Below are positions 22,791 to 34,932 of a stretch of 64,000 nucleotides of DNA, in pieces (the first letter of the stretch is position 1; every line of letters begins with the position of its first letter). Made by a program: the position numbers and the translations under genes. A model generated the notes under the pieces. It did not search any database. It was given only the letters and a program-made list of their open reading frames with translations, and was not told the DNA's origin. This DNA comes from Ailanthus altissimus (Eukaryota; Streptophyta; Magnoliopsida; Sapindales; Simaroubaceae): assembly GCA_946807835.1 (NCBI GenBank), contig OX327686.1:1426001-1490000 (forward strand). The letters are read 5' to 3'.

Positions 22791-24502
22791 TAGCTCATAT
22801 TTTAATAGTTATTTTTTTAATTAAAAATTATAACTTCTTATAATTAAAATTATAAAGAATAACACTTTTATTTCTTAACTATATACTTTTTTTTAAATTC
22901 AAACAATTCACCCAAAAAAAATATATTCTAATCTATAAAAAAAACACTTATTTCACTTTAAAAATATGAACACATTTCTCAAATTATAGATACTTAAGAA
23001 ATTTTTCAAATTACAAATATATTATACAATAATATTAAAAAATAAAATATTAATATCATAAATATATTAAAAATGAGTATATTGATTAAAAAAGAGTAAA
23101 AATAGTACAAAATAAGTAAAAAAATTAAAATTAATGCAAAATTAAATGATAGCTAATGTAACAAAGAAAAGTGGCACGCTCAGCTCATGGCACATCACGC
23201 AGGCTCGTGTATGACCTGAGTCGTACGTTGCTCGTGGCACATCATGCCTCGAGCGTATCAAACAAGCTCATGTGTGGCCAACACTCAAAGTTGGTAGTTT
23301 TAGTTGAAATTTTAAACTTTTAAGTTTTTTTTTTTAATAATATCTGTTCATTTTTAATAATATTTAATTGTTTAATTAATATTTATTATAATATAAATTA
23401 TTAATTGGAGGGAAAACTTTCAAAAAATAAGAAAATAGGAAAAATATGTTTTAACAGTAAAAAGGTATAATTTATAATTTATTAATTCGTAACTAAAAAA
23501 ATTATAAATTTCACGTGGCTAAAAATATATGTCGTTAAAATAAGGGCAATTTTCCAAAATTTCCTACCGCATCTTGCTTTATCTAAATGCACATAGGGAT
23601 GGCAAGAATCTCTGCGGAAATATATTATTTTCATATTATTTAATGCTTTTCTTTAGAGATTTCATCAAAGCTATTTTTTTAGAAAACAAAATTCAAAACT
23701 TGAGCATTCTGAAGAGTGTATTCATAAATTATTCAGAATAAAAAGTTATTCAATAACTATTTATTAAAAAAATAAATAAAGTTTTATATTAATAAAAAAA
23801 AAAAAAATCATAGATAGATAAAGAATGAATTATATTTCTATTGATATAAGATTTTTAAATAGAATTCAAGAGTAAAATCATGAAAGTTTAAGTTCAAAAT
23901 GAATAATATATACCAATATAAAAATATTTATAATTTATTAGACTCATAACACTATTTTTAAAAGCTCTAAAGAAAATAAACTCATTAGTATACTTCCACT
24001 TCCATTAATTGAGATAAAATAAACTATAAAACTTTGAAAGAGCTCGTGGTAATACAATATAAAAAAAAAACACATAATTATTGGTCTTTGGGATTTTAGA
24101 ACTTTAAAGGGGAATGCAAAATGTGTTTGGATCGCTGGTGCTTTTACTCTGTTAATTCATGTGTGAACAAATATATTATATAAATCGATTTTACGAAACA
24201 CTTGAGTGTTTGATTTAATGGCAAGTCTTGTGGATTTTTTTTAGTTTAAGTCAAGGGTTTGAGACGTTAGGATAGTGTAATTATTCTTTTTTTTATAAAA
24301 TTTTTATAATTTTGGTGAGGTGTTCATAAATGATGTTAAGTAATATTCGATTCAGTTGATATAATTGTATAATATAATAAAATAATAATAGTATAGTTTG
24401 ATATAATAGTAACAATATGGATGCAATATGCGTAAAGAATATAAAATAATATTTTTTATGATTTTAGTTGCATAGTTTGATCAAATATATTTCTTCAATA
24501 GA

Positions 24503-24544
<42 letters not shown>

Positions 24545-24844
24545 AGAGAGAGAATTAATTTAGTAGGCTATTGTCACAGGTCACTATTTAATAAATTTAT
24601 AATTTCTTATAATTTTTGTACATTTTATAATATACTACAAAATATTACCACTTGTTTAAGAGTTCATCATGTGATGAGTTATGTAATTCATTTAATTATA
24701 TATATATATATAAAGAGCACATGAAATAATGCAAAATAGGAAATCAATCACCTAGGTCTCTTTTTCATTTAAAAAGTAATTAATTATTAATGTACATCAA
24801 TCGTCTAATAAAAATTTATCTTAAAAGATTAAAATTCAAGGGCA
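22791..24844. other. AT-rich DNA; small GC-rich repeat at 23165-23290
   Basis: No coding region is recognised. At 23165-23290 a GC-rich patch contains GGCACATCACGC and GGCACATCATGC in two related ~60-bp units. A lone hAT-type end, TAGGGATGGCA, is at 23594. A long (AT)n microsatellite is at 24504-24541. Confidence 0.55.
24504..24541. repeat. (AT)n microsatellite
   Basis: About 19 uninterrupted AT dinucleotides are seen directly, followed by a GAGAGAGA run. Confidence 0.95.
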
Positions 24845-25165
24845 ATTTGGCATGTATTGCTCATTCTCCAAAGTTAAGGGACTCACTTACTCACATGATA
24901 ATCTTTATTAGGGTTTAAGACATAAAATTTTTAGAGTTTACTTAGCCCGTATTACCCATCCCCCTAAATGCATAGGAGACCTACATCCTATGTGACAATC
25001 TTTATTGAAAAAATTTTAGGACTCTATATACGAATGAAAATTCGAATCTACTCTAATATCACTTGTCAAAGACTGGACGCTTGCCATTGATCTAAAAGAC
25101 TAAACTGTTAGGTAATGTTGGACTCACCCTTATATATTCAAGATCCACCTAATTTCTATCCACTG
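24845..25165 (-). mobile_element. fragment of a TRIM retrotransposon
   Basis: On the minus strand it aligns with the complete TRIM at 32151-32660. The LTR remnant is 25064-25165. It is followed by a decayed PBS (GTGATATTAGAG in place of TGGTATCAGAG) and the internal CACATAGGATGTGGG-type repeats. The second LTR and the first LTR's outer end are missing. Confidence 0.75.
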
Positions 25166-28100
25166 AAAATTATAGCCGGGTGATAAAATATTTACAATAC
25201 AAAAGCTCATAACTTAGCTAAATAAATAAGTTTTATTCATATTGAATTTTTTTAAAGTCTCTTTAATATAAATAAATTAATTAATAAAAATTTCGTTTGA
25301 TATATATTAAATCTGCAAGTCGAAATAATCTTTTCTCTTCACTAAAATTTAATTAATTTAGGCCTTCTTTTGTTTTATATTATTTTTATAAAAAAAAATA
25401 TTAACACAGTAGTTATCTTAAGAGTAGGATCGAGAGGAATCCTTACCAGTGTAAACTCACAGAACTTGGTGTTAGAAATTAGCCCGAGGAATGTTACTTT
25501 ATCAGTCGTGTCTTTGGTTCATTATTATTTATTATTTGCAAGTTATTGTGATTGAAATCCTAGTTTTAGTTTTTATTTTTTGACTTATATTTTTAATGAG
25601 TTTTTGTGACTTTGGGTAATATTTGGAGAATTGAAAGAAAATATAAAATTTCAGGTTGACCAACTTATATAAATTTGATGTTTATTTATTTTTGTTTCTT
25701 CTTATTATTATCATTATCATGTATTTATCAATTTTTTTAATGTTTGTGTTGGTGCTTATTGGTTATAGTTTCATAAGTATGGAATATATTTGATAAATTC
25801 ATGTAAACGTCTTAACTAGTTCTCAATTTAATTTAAATGCTTCATTAAGTTTCTTCTCCAGAAAAATTTCGTTTTATTTTTTGGTTAAATGATTATTTTT
25901 ATTTTATTTTCAAGTTTTTTTTAATAGATTCCGATGAATTTTATTAAAATGAAAGAACAAAATACGCAAATTTAGGGAGGGACGTCACATAATGAACCTT
26001 GTTCTTAATGATTGACATAGAACAGAACAAAGGCAAAGCTAGCAAGAAAGTTGCAGCATTAACTGAAGTATAGAAGAGTGAAATCTATAATTCGAGTATC
26101 CATTGGCATCCTTAAAAATCATCGAACAAATGACTGAAGGAACTTGAATCCACCGGTAATCATAATAGCCAATATTTGCCAAATATCATAAAGTTTATTT
26201 TTAATTTATTTCTATCAAGAATTGACAAACATTAGTGTACTCTACTTTTTTTATTTGTACCATATCAATGCGCTCATACTCTATTAATTAGTGCCATGAA
26301 AGTTAAAAATAATAAGGTAAAAAATAAATTTAACACATTAAATTTGAAATAAAATAAATAAGGGTACTTTAGTCAACATTGTTATTATTATTTGTTGACC
26401 TAAAAATTTGAATATTTTCAAGTCAATGAATTAAATTTTTTTTGTTTGTCAAAAATATTTTGATAAAGATAAAAAATAAAGAGGGTGAGAGAATGTGACA
26501 TTGACACAAGATATATAGTAATTCAGCTCAATTCAGACTTACGTCTACTTTATCAAATTTTAGGCTCTTTTACATGCACTATTTATCAATGTATTTGTAA
26601 TAAGACATTATGGCCATTACAAAGAGTAAAAGAAAATATGTAGTATGTAGAGAAAAAATCTTTCATCATCTCTTAGAAATGCCTCATTTTATAAGTGTGG
26701 TAGGTAAGTCTTCTTTAGACATGTCATCAATCCTCTCATAAATTTCATAATTAAAGAGATAATAATTGCTAATTCAAGGGATAATGATTCTCTAATTAAA
26801 TTTTTTTATTTTAGAGACAACATTTCCTTAATTTAAAGGATGCATTTACTCCTTAATTTGACTAAACTTCTTAAAAGGGAGGGACCTCATTTTTAGTATT
26901 AAGATTTAACCCAAAATTTAAGAGAGAATAAGGGCCCCTCAATTTTCAATATTAACTTGTTAATACTGAAAACTTAATTGTAGTTTGGACTAGAAGTTTT
27001 ACCTTAGAATTTTGGGTCGATCTGTTTGGAATCTTACTTTTTATTCGGGTATTCGAGATTTATGGTCAATCTCGGTAAGTTTTAATTGTGTGGTTGGTAT
27101 TGACAAGGGCTTTGTGCAATCTCAAAAAGGGTTTACGTGACCTCGAGAAAGATTTGCATGGCCTCAAGAATAGCTTACATGGCCTTACATTTGGAGTGTA
27201 TCAAGATTTTCGATATAAGTCCTATTCCTCTAGTCTTGAAATGAATCCAACTTGGGAAGGCAAAAGTATGTTATAATTCTGTTAAGGCTTAATAACCTAA
27301 CAGTAGTGGGGTAAATATATATATCTTCTACTACTTAATGGTAGGTTTCCCACTCAGTTTACCTAAAAATAAAAATGAAAGGGGATAAAAGGAGATGAAT
27401 AGTTAGGGGCAGTAAGCTGACTTTAGAATAGAAGATCATGGTGAGATGATCGAGCACCCATATACTCAGAAGTTCATGAATTAAGGCGGGTAAGAAGATA
27501 CCTGAATGAAGCAGTGAACAAGGATAATCTAGACGAGTATGATTTTCGAAGGATGCTGCTAAATAAGAACAAAATTAGAGAGGGGGAAGAGGTCTCCCCC
27601 TTATCAACAAGCTTAGGGACATAGAGTTATCAGTGGCCTTTTGACTGCTTAATCTCTCAATTTATAAGGGAACAATTGGCCCAAACCACTTTATGGACCA
27701 GGCGACCAACCTGTTGTCCATCACAGACTTAGGAAGAACTATATGGGTCGCTTGTTTCAGATGAACTTGCAAGGATGTACACTCCGCCTCCAGGTTTAGA
27801 ATGTGAAACAAAGAAGTATATCCTTATATAGTGAGTTGACAGACATGCTCATCCAGCACTTTTGAGGAATCTATGAATCGGTCAAAGACCTCTATAATTA
27901 TGGATAATATTAATTAATGATGCATCAATCACAAGCATCGTTCCCATATAACGTGTTCCAGTAATATTTTACTCAACACGCGTAGTCAATTATGTAGAGA
28001 CACCCATATTTTGTTGGTATCATTAATAAATTTTTTGATTATTTTTTTTCGTTTTATAAAGTTAGGTGCAACACAATAATTTTTCAGAAAAATATTTTTT

Positions 28101-28580
28101 TTTATCTCGAATTGTATGAATCACATTCTGGATTTCAGATTACGTTCTGTAGGCAAAATTCTTAGTATCTAGATTTGAACAGAATATGTAATTTTGTTCG
28201 ACTACAGTTGCTTAAAAAATTTCATCGTTTATCTGTGATTGATAGATTACTTCAATTAATTTCTAAAATATTGATCCTGAGTATTGATTTATCTGACACT
28301 GAGGACAATTGTAGTGAATTAAACAAGAGATGTTATCTATAAAAATTTGTTTATCCTTTCAACGGAATTTTATTTTTAAAAGAAAAAGAAAAACACAATA
28401 TGTAGTTGTGTAAAATTGATGTAACATCCAAATATTACCTACATCAAGTGGTATTTATAAACTACATAGATAAATAACATTATAGGGTTATTTATATAAA
28501 ATATTTGTTTATTTTATTGTTAAGTTAGCATTACAATTTTTTTTTTTTTATAGCAAATTTATATACGTTGTTGAGTGTTT
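25166..28580. other. AT-rich intergenic DNA without recognised genes
   Basis: Short frames at 25370 and 27088 show no family motif. The frame 27088-27276 is a run of repeated LEKDLHGLKNSLHGL-like units, which looks like a short internal repeat of GGCCTCAAGAA units rather than a conserved protein. No LTR or PBS pairs were found. Confidence 0.5.
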
Positions 28581-28596
28581 AACTTATAAAATATTT

Positions 28597-28734
28597 TGCT
28601 CTTTCATGTTCTCAGGATTCCTTGTGGATGGGAGCTGTTCCATCTCAATTTGAAACCTTAGTTATAGTGGACCGCAATCCTCAGGTCTCTTTATGAATGA
28701 AGTTTGTTTCTTTTTCGCAAAAAAAAAAAAAAGA
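28597..28734 (+). mobile_element. 5'-truncated LINE fragment with 16-bp target duplication
   Basis: The insert encodes the last L1 residues (DSLWMGAVPSQFETLV), then a short 3' tail and a poly-A run. The same kind of C-terminus, MESVPSSLAYYVE, ends the large L1 at 33840-33907. The flanking 16 bases AACTTATAAAATATTT are identical at 28581-28596 and 28735-28750, as in target-primed reverse transcription. Confidence 0.85.
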
Positions 28735-28750
28735 AACTTATAAAATATTT

Positions 28751-29520
28751 ATAACATATAATTAGATGTTAACTTTTAAAAAAAAGGAACAAACATATTC
28801 AGATTTAAGTCAAATTCAAACTTATGCAAATTTTAGACAAAAAATAAAATATAAAAATAAAGGATGCCTTACAATCAACTTTAATATTGATTATATTAAA
28901 GTTGAAAAAATATCTATATTAGCCCTTTTAGAAGGGTAATATATATATATAAATGAGCACTTAGCGATTACGTTAGTGGTAAGCTCTGAGTACCTCCTTA
29001 ATCTTGGTAAAAGTTTGTGCCCGGTAGATGTAAGGGAATGTTATTCCCTATTTATAAGCGTTATTTGGTTTAAACATTTATTAATATGAAATATGATATA
29101 ATCTTAGTTATTGTACAAGTTGATGTATCCTTACAAAAATATATATATAATTGAGTATTTTAAAAAAATTAAAAATCTAATAAGTAAATAAAAAAATGCA
29201 TCGTCTTCGAAATGGAAATACTCTTTCTACATGGAATTGTCGCCATTGTAACTTGTGATTTTCAAGTCATTTCCAGTTGTTAGGAGATCTTTCGGTGAGC
29301 TACCTTGATATTGTCTCTAGACAAGTTGCCAGTTAAAGAATTGAGAAAAATATCTGAAAGTGTTTCAACCTTTTCAAAAATTGTCTATGATTTCGAACCC
29401 AGAACGAATAGATTTCTGGGGGATAGTGCTGCTAAAAAACTATTTGAGTTGTGACTGCTCGGTCCCTCGGAAAAATACTAAAAGCAGTCGGAAATTTGAT
29501 AAGTAAAGAATGTTTGAAAT
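28751..29520. other. AT-rich DNA upstream of the L1
   Basis: No coding or repeat family is recognised. Short frames here are non-specific. The point where L1 homology starts, about 29521-29540, is abrupt, as for a 5'-truncated LINE. Confidence 0.5.
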
Positions 29521-30220
29521 ATGGCTCTTTTCCACTATATTTCTCCCTATCTCATCATTCTGTGCGCAGAAGATCCGACTTCTCTTATAAAAGATGCTGA
29601 GAATAGGAGTTTGATTTCTGGGATTCGATGTGGGAGAAGTTTTCCAGTCATTACTCATTTACTATATGCTGATGATAGCATTCTTTTTTTTTTCAAGGCT
29701 ACACTCATGGCTTGTGATGCTATAAGATATATTATGGATTGTTATTCAAAGGCCTTGGGGCAGGTTGTCAACGTCCAAAAATCGGCGGTTTGTTTTATCC
29801 GCCAAGCTCTTCGTCAATCGTTGCTCTCCCATGGCCGGTACTTGGGGTTACCTAGTGTGATGGAGCGGAATCGGAAGGAGGTTTTCATCATAATAAAGGA
29901 GAAGGTTTGGAAGAAGATGCAAAGGTGGAAAGGTCGGCTTTTCTCTGTAGCGGGGTGAAATTCTTTTAAAAGTCGTTATATAATCCATTCCTATCTATTC
30001 AGTTTATTCAGATTGCCTTCTGCAATCGTCAAGGATCTTCACCGTATGTGTGCACGGTTTTGGTGGGGGGTGATAATGAATCTCGGAAGCAACATTGGTG
30101 CAAATGAATGTAGTTATGTCATCCTAAGAAGCTCGGTGACCTTGGCTTTAGGGATCTTGAATTGTTTAATAAGGCGATGCTTGCAAAGAATTGTTGGCGG
30201 ATAATGAATGCACCAAACTC
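29521..30220 (+). pseudogene. L1 reverse transcriptase, C-terminal half
   Basis: The frame 29521-29958 shows SPYLIILCAEDPTSLI, the catalytic ADDSILFFF near residues 51-59, and GRYLGLPSVMERNRKEVF. All three are conserved plant L1 RT blocks. The next codons (LPSAIVKDLHRMCARFWWG, 30010-30070) continue after a frameshift, and the frame changes again by 30110. It stops at the TRIM insertion. Confidence 0.88.
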
Positions 30221-30224
30221 TTTA

Positions 30225-30647
30225 TGAAAGAGCCCACATCCTTGTGCAAGGTATTATCCGTTTTGGAGTTCATGCACGCGTCCTTCCCCCTCACGGTTTT
30301 GTTCTTTATGGACGAAACGAATCACCATCCCCAAAAGGCGCCTCACACAGGTACACGTGATCACTCCTTATAAAGCCTTCACTTTGAACGAGTCTGCCTG
30401 ATGTGGGATTTGGATCCTTACAATACACCCCACCATCAAAACAAAGCCACCTCGACTCTGATACCAAATGAAAGAACTCACATCCCTGTGCAAGGTATTG
30501 TCCGCTTTGGGGTTTACACACGCGTCCTTCCCCTTCACGGTTTTGTCCTTATGGGCGAAACGAATCACCATCCTCAAAAGGTGCCTCACTCTTTATAAGG
30601 TCTTCACTTTGGACGAGTCTGGTCAATGTGAGATTTGGGTCCTTACA
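30225..30647 (-). mobile_element. miniature TRIM retrotransposon, 46-bp internal region
   Basis: Two LTRs (30225-30422 and 30469-30647, 198 and 179 bp) read TGTAAGGA to TCTTTCA on the minus strand. Between them are 46 bases. They hold a primer binding site (TTGGTATCAGAGTCGAGG) directly after the 5' LTR and a G-rich polypurine tract (GGTGGGGTGTAT) directly before the 3' LTR. Flanks are cttta and ctcta, a 5-bp duplication with one change. It has no coding capacity and must be moved in trans. Confidence 0.88.
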
Positions 30648-30811
30648 CTCTAGTTTCAATTGTCCTTCGTGGGAGATATTTCTTGCGGATAACTTTCCTT
30701 CAAGCCTCGGTTCCAAAATCTACATCTTTTGTTTGGCGAAGTTTAATTTGGAGTCGAGAGCTCATCTTGCAAGGCTCTAGATGGCGAGTTGGGACAGGCA
30801 AAAACATTTAG

Positions 30812-31834
30812 ATATAAAGATGGCAGTAGATCGAATTTAGGATGAATACTCTTAAACTTGTATTTGCATCCGCTTCAAAAAATAAAATACTAAATCTTTT
30901 TCAAATCCGTTATGGGTTTGAAGTTTTAATACTAAACCCGCTCTAGCGTGTATGCACTCAATACTAAACCTGCAGTTAATTATTTGTGAATTTTAAACGG
31001 GTTTGAAAATAATACAAAAAAAAATAAATAAAGTTTACTACCACTCTTTTTATAGTATGCCAATTTATATAGATTTTGATACAATGCATTTATAATGTTG
31101 GTATAACAATAAACTATGCTTATGGTGATTGGTGTTAATAGATTTGGCCATTACATACCAACAACAATACAACAAAAATTTTGTCAATCATGCTTATGGT
31201 TATGCTCGATTTGGCCATTACATACCAAACAAATAAAGGACGTGTATCTAATTAAGCTTGAGAATTTGAGTTTAGAGTCTGAATTGAGATAAAAATTGAG
31301 CAGTCAAAGCATCGAACTCAAATGGCGACTTATTTAAGACTTTAAGAGTTATGCCATATGAAATGGAAATGGACTCTAGGGCTAATGTTTTGCCTTTTGT
31401 ATTTTTCTTTTTTTTTATTTGACTAATTTAATTTTTCTTTGTCAAAAGCAAGCAATGACAGACCAACATTTGCATTTGTCTTTTTTTTTATTTGGTTAAT
31501 TTAACTTTTGTTTGGTTAAAAGCAATGATAATGTTGTTAAAAAAATAATAATAAAGCAATATGATAATGATAGTCCTATAAACGCACTGAGGAATGTTGC
31601 TGCTATACGCATGAAATATTTTTATTTTTTTAAAAAATAAAAATAATAATATTTACGAATATGCGGATACCTGCAACGGGTATATGTAAATTTTATGTCG
31701 AAATCATACCCCTATCAAATTAGTTGCGAGTTTTAATTTTGTATATCAAATTCGTACTAAATTTATTTTAATTTTTATCGAATTCTTTCCAATACAGGCA
31801 GATTTTAGTAGGTTTGTGAATTTTTTTGCTATCC
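30812..31834. mobile_element. hAT-like non-autonomous DNA element inside L1
   Basis: It interrupts L1 codons (GTGKN to IQLLKEGW). Left TAAAGATGGCAGTAG and the inverse of the right end, TAAGGATAGCAAAAA, are imperfect terminal inverted repeats. They resemble the common plant hAT end (A)GGGATGGCAA. Possible 8-bp duplicates are acatttag and ttattcag, with five of eight matching. There is no transposase. The class is inferred from the ends. Confidence 0.55.
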
Positions 31835-31868
31835 TTATTCAGCTATTGAAGGAAGGGTGGCTGCCTAG

Positions 31869-32660
31869 TGTCACGGGTCGGGCACTTGTTATTGACCCAA
31901 AAGATTAGCCTGTTAGGTAATGCTGCATACCCACCCTTATATACCTAAGACCCACCCAATTTCTATTCGATGTGGGACGTGACATTCTCCTCCACCCAAT
32001 TACGTGACCGCCCTCATCATGGTATGGCCCAAATTCAACGACCACCCTAACCCGTATTGCCCATCCCCCCGAGGATGAGGGACCTACTCATGGGATATAT
32101 CCGTAATGTCAAATTCTATTCTATTACCTAACAGCATTACTAGCGCGTAATGTCATGTCCCACATTGAATAGAATTTGGGTGAGTCTTGGGTATATAATA
32201 GTGAGTATGCAGCATTACTTAACAGGCTAGTATTTTGGGTCAATGGCAAGCGTCCGACCCGTGACAAGTGGTATCAGAGCAAACCTAAATTCTCATTTGT
32301 ATGTGGGCTCCCAAATTTGCCCCAATGAGGATTGCCACATAGGATGTGGGTCCCTTATGCCGCTAGGGGATGGGCAATACGGGCCAAGTGAGCTCTAAAA
32401 ATTTTGTGTCTTGAGTCCCAATAGAGATTGCCACATGGGTAGTGGGTCCCATATCCTCAAGGGGGATGGGCAATACGGGTCAGGTTGGTCCTTGAGTTTG
32501 TGCCACACCGTGACGAGGGCGTCACGTGATTGGGTGGGGGAGAATGTCACGCCCCATATCGAATAGAATTTGGGTGAGTCTTGGGTACATAAGGGTGAGT
32601 ATACAACATTACCTAACAGGCTAATCTTTTGGATCAATGGCAAGCGCCTGGCCCATGACA
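31869..32660. mobile_element. palindromic TRIM structure
   Basis: A complete plus-strand TRIM (LTRs 32151-32266 and 32545-32660, each 116 bp) has a PBS TGGTATCAGAGC at 32269-32280 and a purine tract GGGTGGGGGAGAA before the second LTR. Fused to its left is a minus-strand partial copy: an LTR at 31869-31985, the purine tract and internal sequence to about 32100. The outer arms are inverted repeats of over 200 bp. The whole is flanked by ctag on both sides (31865-31868, 32661-32664), suggesting insertion as one unit into L1. Confidence 0.75.
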
Positions 32661-32661
32661 C

Positions 32662-33180
32662 TAGACTTAGGTCTTTCAAAGTTTTATCTACTCCCAACTT
32701 GATCCAGATACAACGGATGCCACTCTCAAAACAGTGTTTGGACAATGGAATGAGCAACTAATTTCACATTGGTTTGATCAGGATGAAGCAAATATGATTT
32801 TGGGGCTTCCAGCAGCTTGTCCCAATGTTCAGGAAATTTGGCAATATGATATGAAAGGTCAGTATTCTGTCCGCAGTGGATATCGAGTAGCCCTTCAGTT
32901 TAAGGATTTTCCGGGAGTCTCTGATGGAGCTGCTCTCCAAAGGTGGTGGTCCTTTCTTTGGCAGCTGCAAATTCCATCAAAAATCAAAATGTTTTTATGG
33001 CGGGCTTGGTATGATTTCATTCCTTCTTCAATAACTCTACAGAGGCATCGAGTTCCTGTAGATATGTATTGCCCATGTTGCAAGCTTGTCCCAGAATCCA
33101 CGTTGCATGCAGTATGGACCTATAATTCTCTTAATGACACTCGGAGAAGTTGTGTTCATGGCAGCTATCCATGTTGATGA
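32662..33180 (+). pseudogene. L1 zinc-finger (zf-RVT) region
   Basis: The frame 32734-33177 has the usual L1 features SVRSGYRVALQF and WWSFLWQLQIPSKIKMFLWR. The zinc-binding group CPCC then H follows (VDMYCPCC, STLHAV). The final residue of the finger is lost where the frame ends at 33177. Confidence 0.85.
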
Positions 33181-33328
33181 GAGAATGGGTTTTCAGGATT
33201 TTATTTTGAGATGTGTGGAGCAGCTTATGCCCCAAGATTTTTGTCTTCTATCGATAGTTTTGTAAGGGATTTGGTTTAGCCGTAATCAGAAGCTGTGATC
33301 TTCGAAGCCAGCTGGTTTTGAGGACATT

Positions 33329-33907
33329 TTGTTATGGGCCGAAGGTTTTTTATATGACTTTCAGCAAGTCAGGTCTGTTCCCCCCTCGCTTTCTTGCCTT
33401 GCTCCAACAAAGTGGTCTCCTCCTCCTGCAAATTCTTTCAAAATTAATATAGATGCTGCATTCGGAGAGGGTTCTTTGATGTGTGGCCTTGGCTGGGTCA
33501 TCCTACAGCATCAAGGGAGAGTTATGGTTGTTGGTTCTATCTGTTTACAGGAGAATTTTTCAGTGGATATTGGTGAAGCAATGGCGACCTTAGCAGGTGC
33601 TCAAATGGTTCAGCATTTGGGTGTGTCTCCGATGACTTTAGAAGCCGATTCCGCTTCTGTAGTAAAGCTCATCAAGGATAAGTCCAGTTCATGGGCTGAT
33701 ATTGATCTTGTGATTTCTCAAATTAATGAGTTGGTTAATTCAAATTGTATCTCAACAGTTCTGCATGTTCGTAGAGAAGCTAATCAGGTTGCCCATTATC
33801 TATCTAAGTTTGCTCTCGCCTCTGGCGGTGAGCATGCATGGATGGAATCAGTACCGTCTTCTCTAGCATATTATGTAGAGGCAGATACATTTGCCTCAAG
33901 TTCTTGA
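33329..33907 (+). pseudogene. L1 C-terminal RNase H domain
   Basis: A single frame of 192 codons encodes an RNase H of the RVT_3 type. The acidic residues are in FKINIDAAF, GEAMATLAGAQ and LEADSASVV, and the C-terminal RREANQVAHYLSKFA is typical. It is the best-preserved frame of the L1, but its link to the finger domain has been lost. Start choice (33329) is arbitrary because the domain is part of a polyprotein. Confidence 0.88.
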
Positions 33908-33945
33908 GTTTAATAAAGGCTCTTTGTTTTCAAAAAAATAAAAGA

Positions 33946-34490
33946 ATAAACGAAAATTTCAGTCCACCGAAATGCGTTAGGTCAATGAAATCAATTTTAT
34001 TATATAACAATCAATCAAATAGTTCTTGATTGGTTTAACATTATGTCAAAATATTTAATTATTTTATCACGTTAGTTTTCACTCATCAATTTGAAGTAAA
34101 TTAAGGACAATCGAATGTAAAAAATATTGCATCAAAGTAAGAATTTGGTACATAAAAATAGAGGGAAATTTTTGTTTACCCTTTTTCTGATTTTTATAAT
34201 AGTCTATTTTTTGCCTTCTTTTTTCAAAAATACTTCATTTTTCTACTTACCATTTTTCCTTTCGAAAAATGACCCATTACTTTTTACACGAGGTAACAAA
34301 GTATTAAAAAAAAGAGTATTAAAAAAAATAGAATAATTAAATCTTATGAAAATCTATATAGAAGTAATTAACAATTTCCCATTCAGGTTCAGTCGGCATT
34401 ATCAAATTATTATTACTAGGTAACTTATTTCCCTCCATACCATCTGCTGGTATCGGAGTATATAAAGATCCTTACATCAAATAAGATTAC
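33946..34490. other. AT-rich DNA between L1 and BAHD pseudogene
   Basis: No family is recognised. The frame 34127-34336 is a phenylalanine-rich run created by T-rich DNA. Confidence 0.55.
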
Positions 34491-34493
34491 AAC

Positions 34494-34932
34494 TCACTCG
34501 TTTAAATCAGTAACTAGATCTTTCATTTTGACATTGCCAAAAATCTCGTAAAAGAACTTCTTAAAGAGCTGCATGTGATGAATCTCTAAGTTTATAACCA
34601 CTGACAAGCTCCCATCTCCAGCTGGACTTGGATAAATATGTGTTATCTCTTTGAAATATGTATTAACCAGCCTCACAAACACTGGTCTTCCCCAACCAAA
34701 ATTTGCATCGTACATTGACATGTATACCAAATTGACCATATTGAGGTTAGGGCTTTCTGAAAGTGTGTGCTCGTCGCTTTAGGACCGAAGGTCAGGTTGT
34801 TGCTTTAGGTAAGCAAGAGCTGACTTCAAATATACTCATCATTCTTTAATGCTTTATGAATTCTCTCTACAGTATAATTGCGGTTCGGATTGAAAGTCAC
34901 CTGATAAGCCAATCAATGTAGTGGTGAAGATC
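34494..34932 (-). pseudogene. HCT/SHT-like BAHD acyltransferase, C-terminal part
   Basis: The minus-strand frame 34739-34494 has NFGWG at residues 13-17, the BAHD DFGWG motif with D changed to N. Near residues 41-51 it has AGDGSLSVVIN and the final HMQLFKKFFYEIFG. Upstream in broken frames, IGLSGDFQSEPQLYC joins directly to the residues at 42746-42853 when element D is skipped. BAHD enzymes transfer acyl groups from CoA to alcohols or amines. Stops and frameshifts in 34740-34932 disable it. Confidence 0.85.

Larger units (their letters stand above)
29521..33945 (+). mobile_element. L1 LINE, 5'-truncated, with three later insertions
   Basis: It begins within the reverse transcriptase and continues through the zinc-finger (zf-RVT) domain and a C-terminal RNase H typical of plant L1s. 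It ends near an AATAAAG signal and A-rich tail at 33912-33945. Three insertions break it: a TRIM (30225-30647), a hAT-like MITE (30812-31834) and a palindromic TRIM (31869-32660). When they are skipped the L1 codons join in the same order, for example NAPNS to LVSIVLRGRYF across the first. ORF1 and the endonuclease are absent. Confidence 0.9.

Noticed and set aside
27088..27276. Short frame with repeated LHGL units
   Set aside because: It looks like a small nucleotide repeat; no family or gene context supports it.
31869..32660. A DNA transposon or MITE with long terminal inverted repeats
   Set aside because: The arms contain LTR, PBS and PPT features of a TRIM, so the inverted repeat comes from fused retroelement copies.
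34127..34336. Small hydrophobic ORF
   Set aside because: Phenylalanine-rich translation of T-rich DNA without a family match or gene context.
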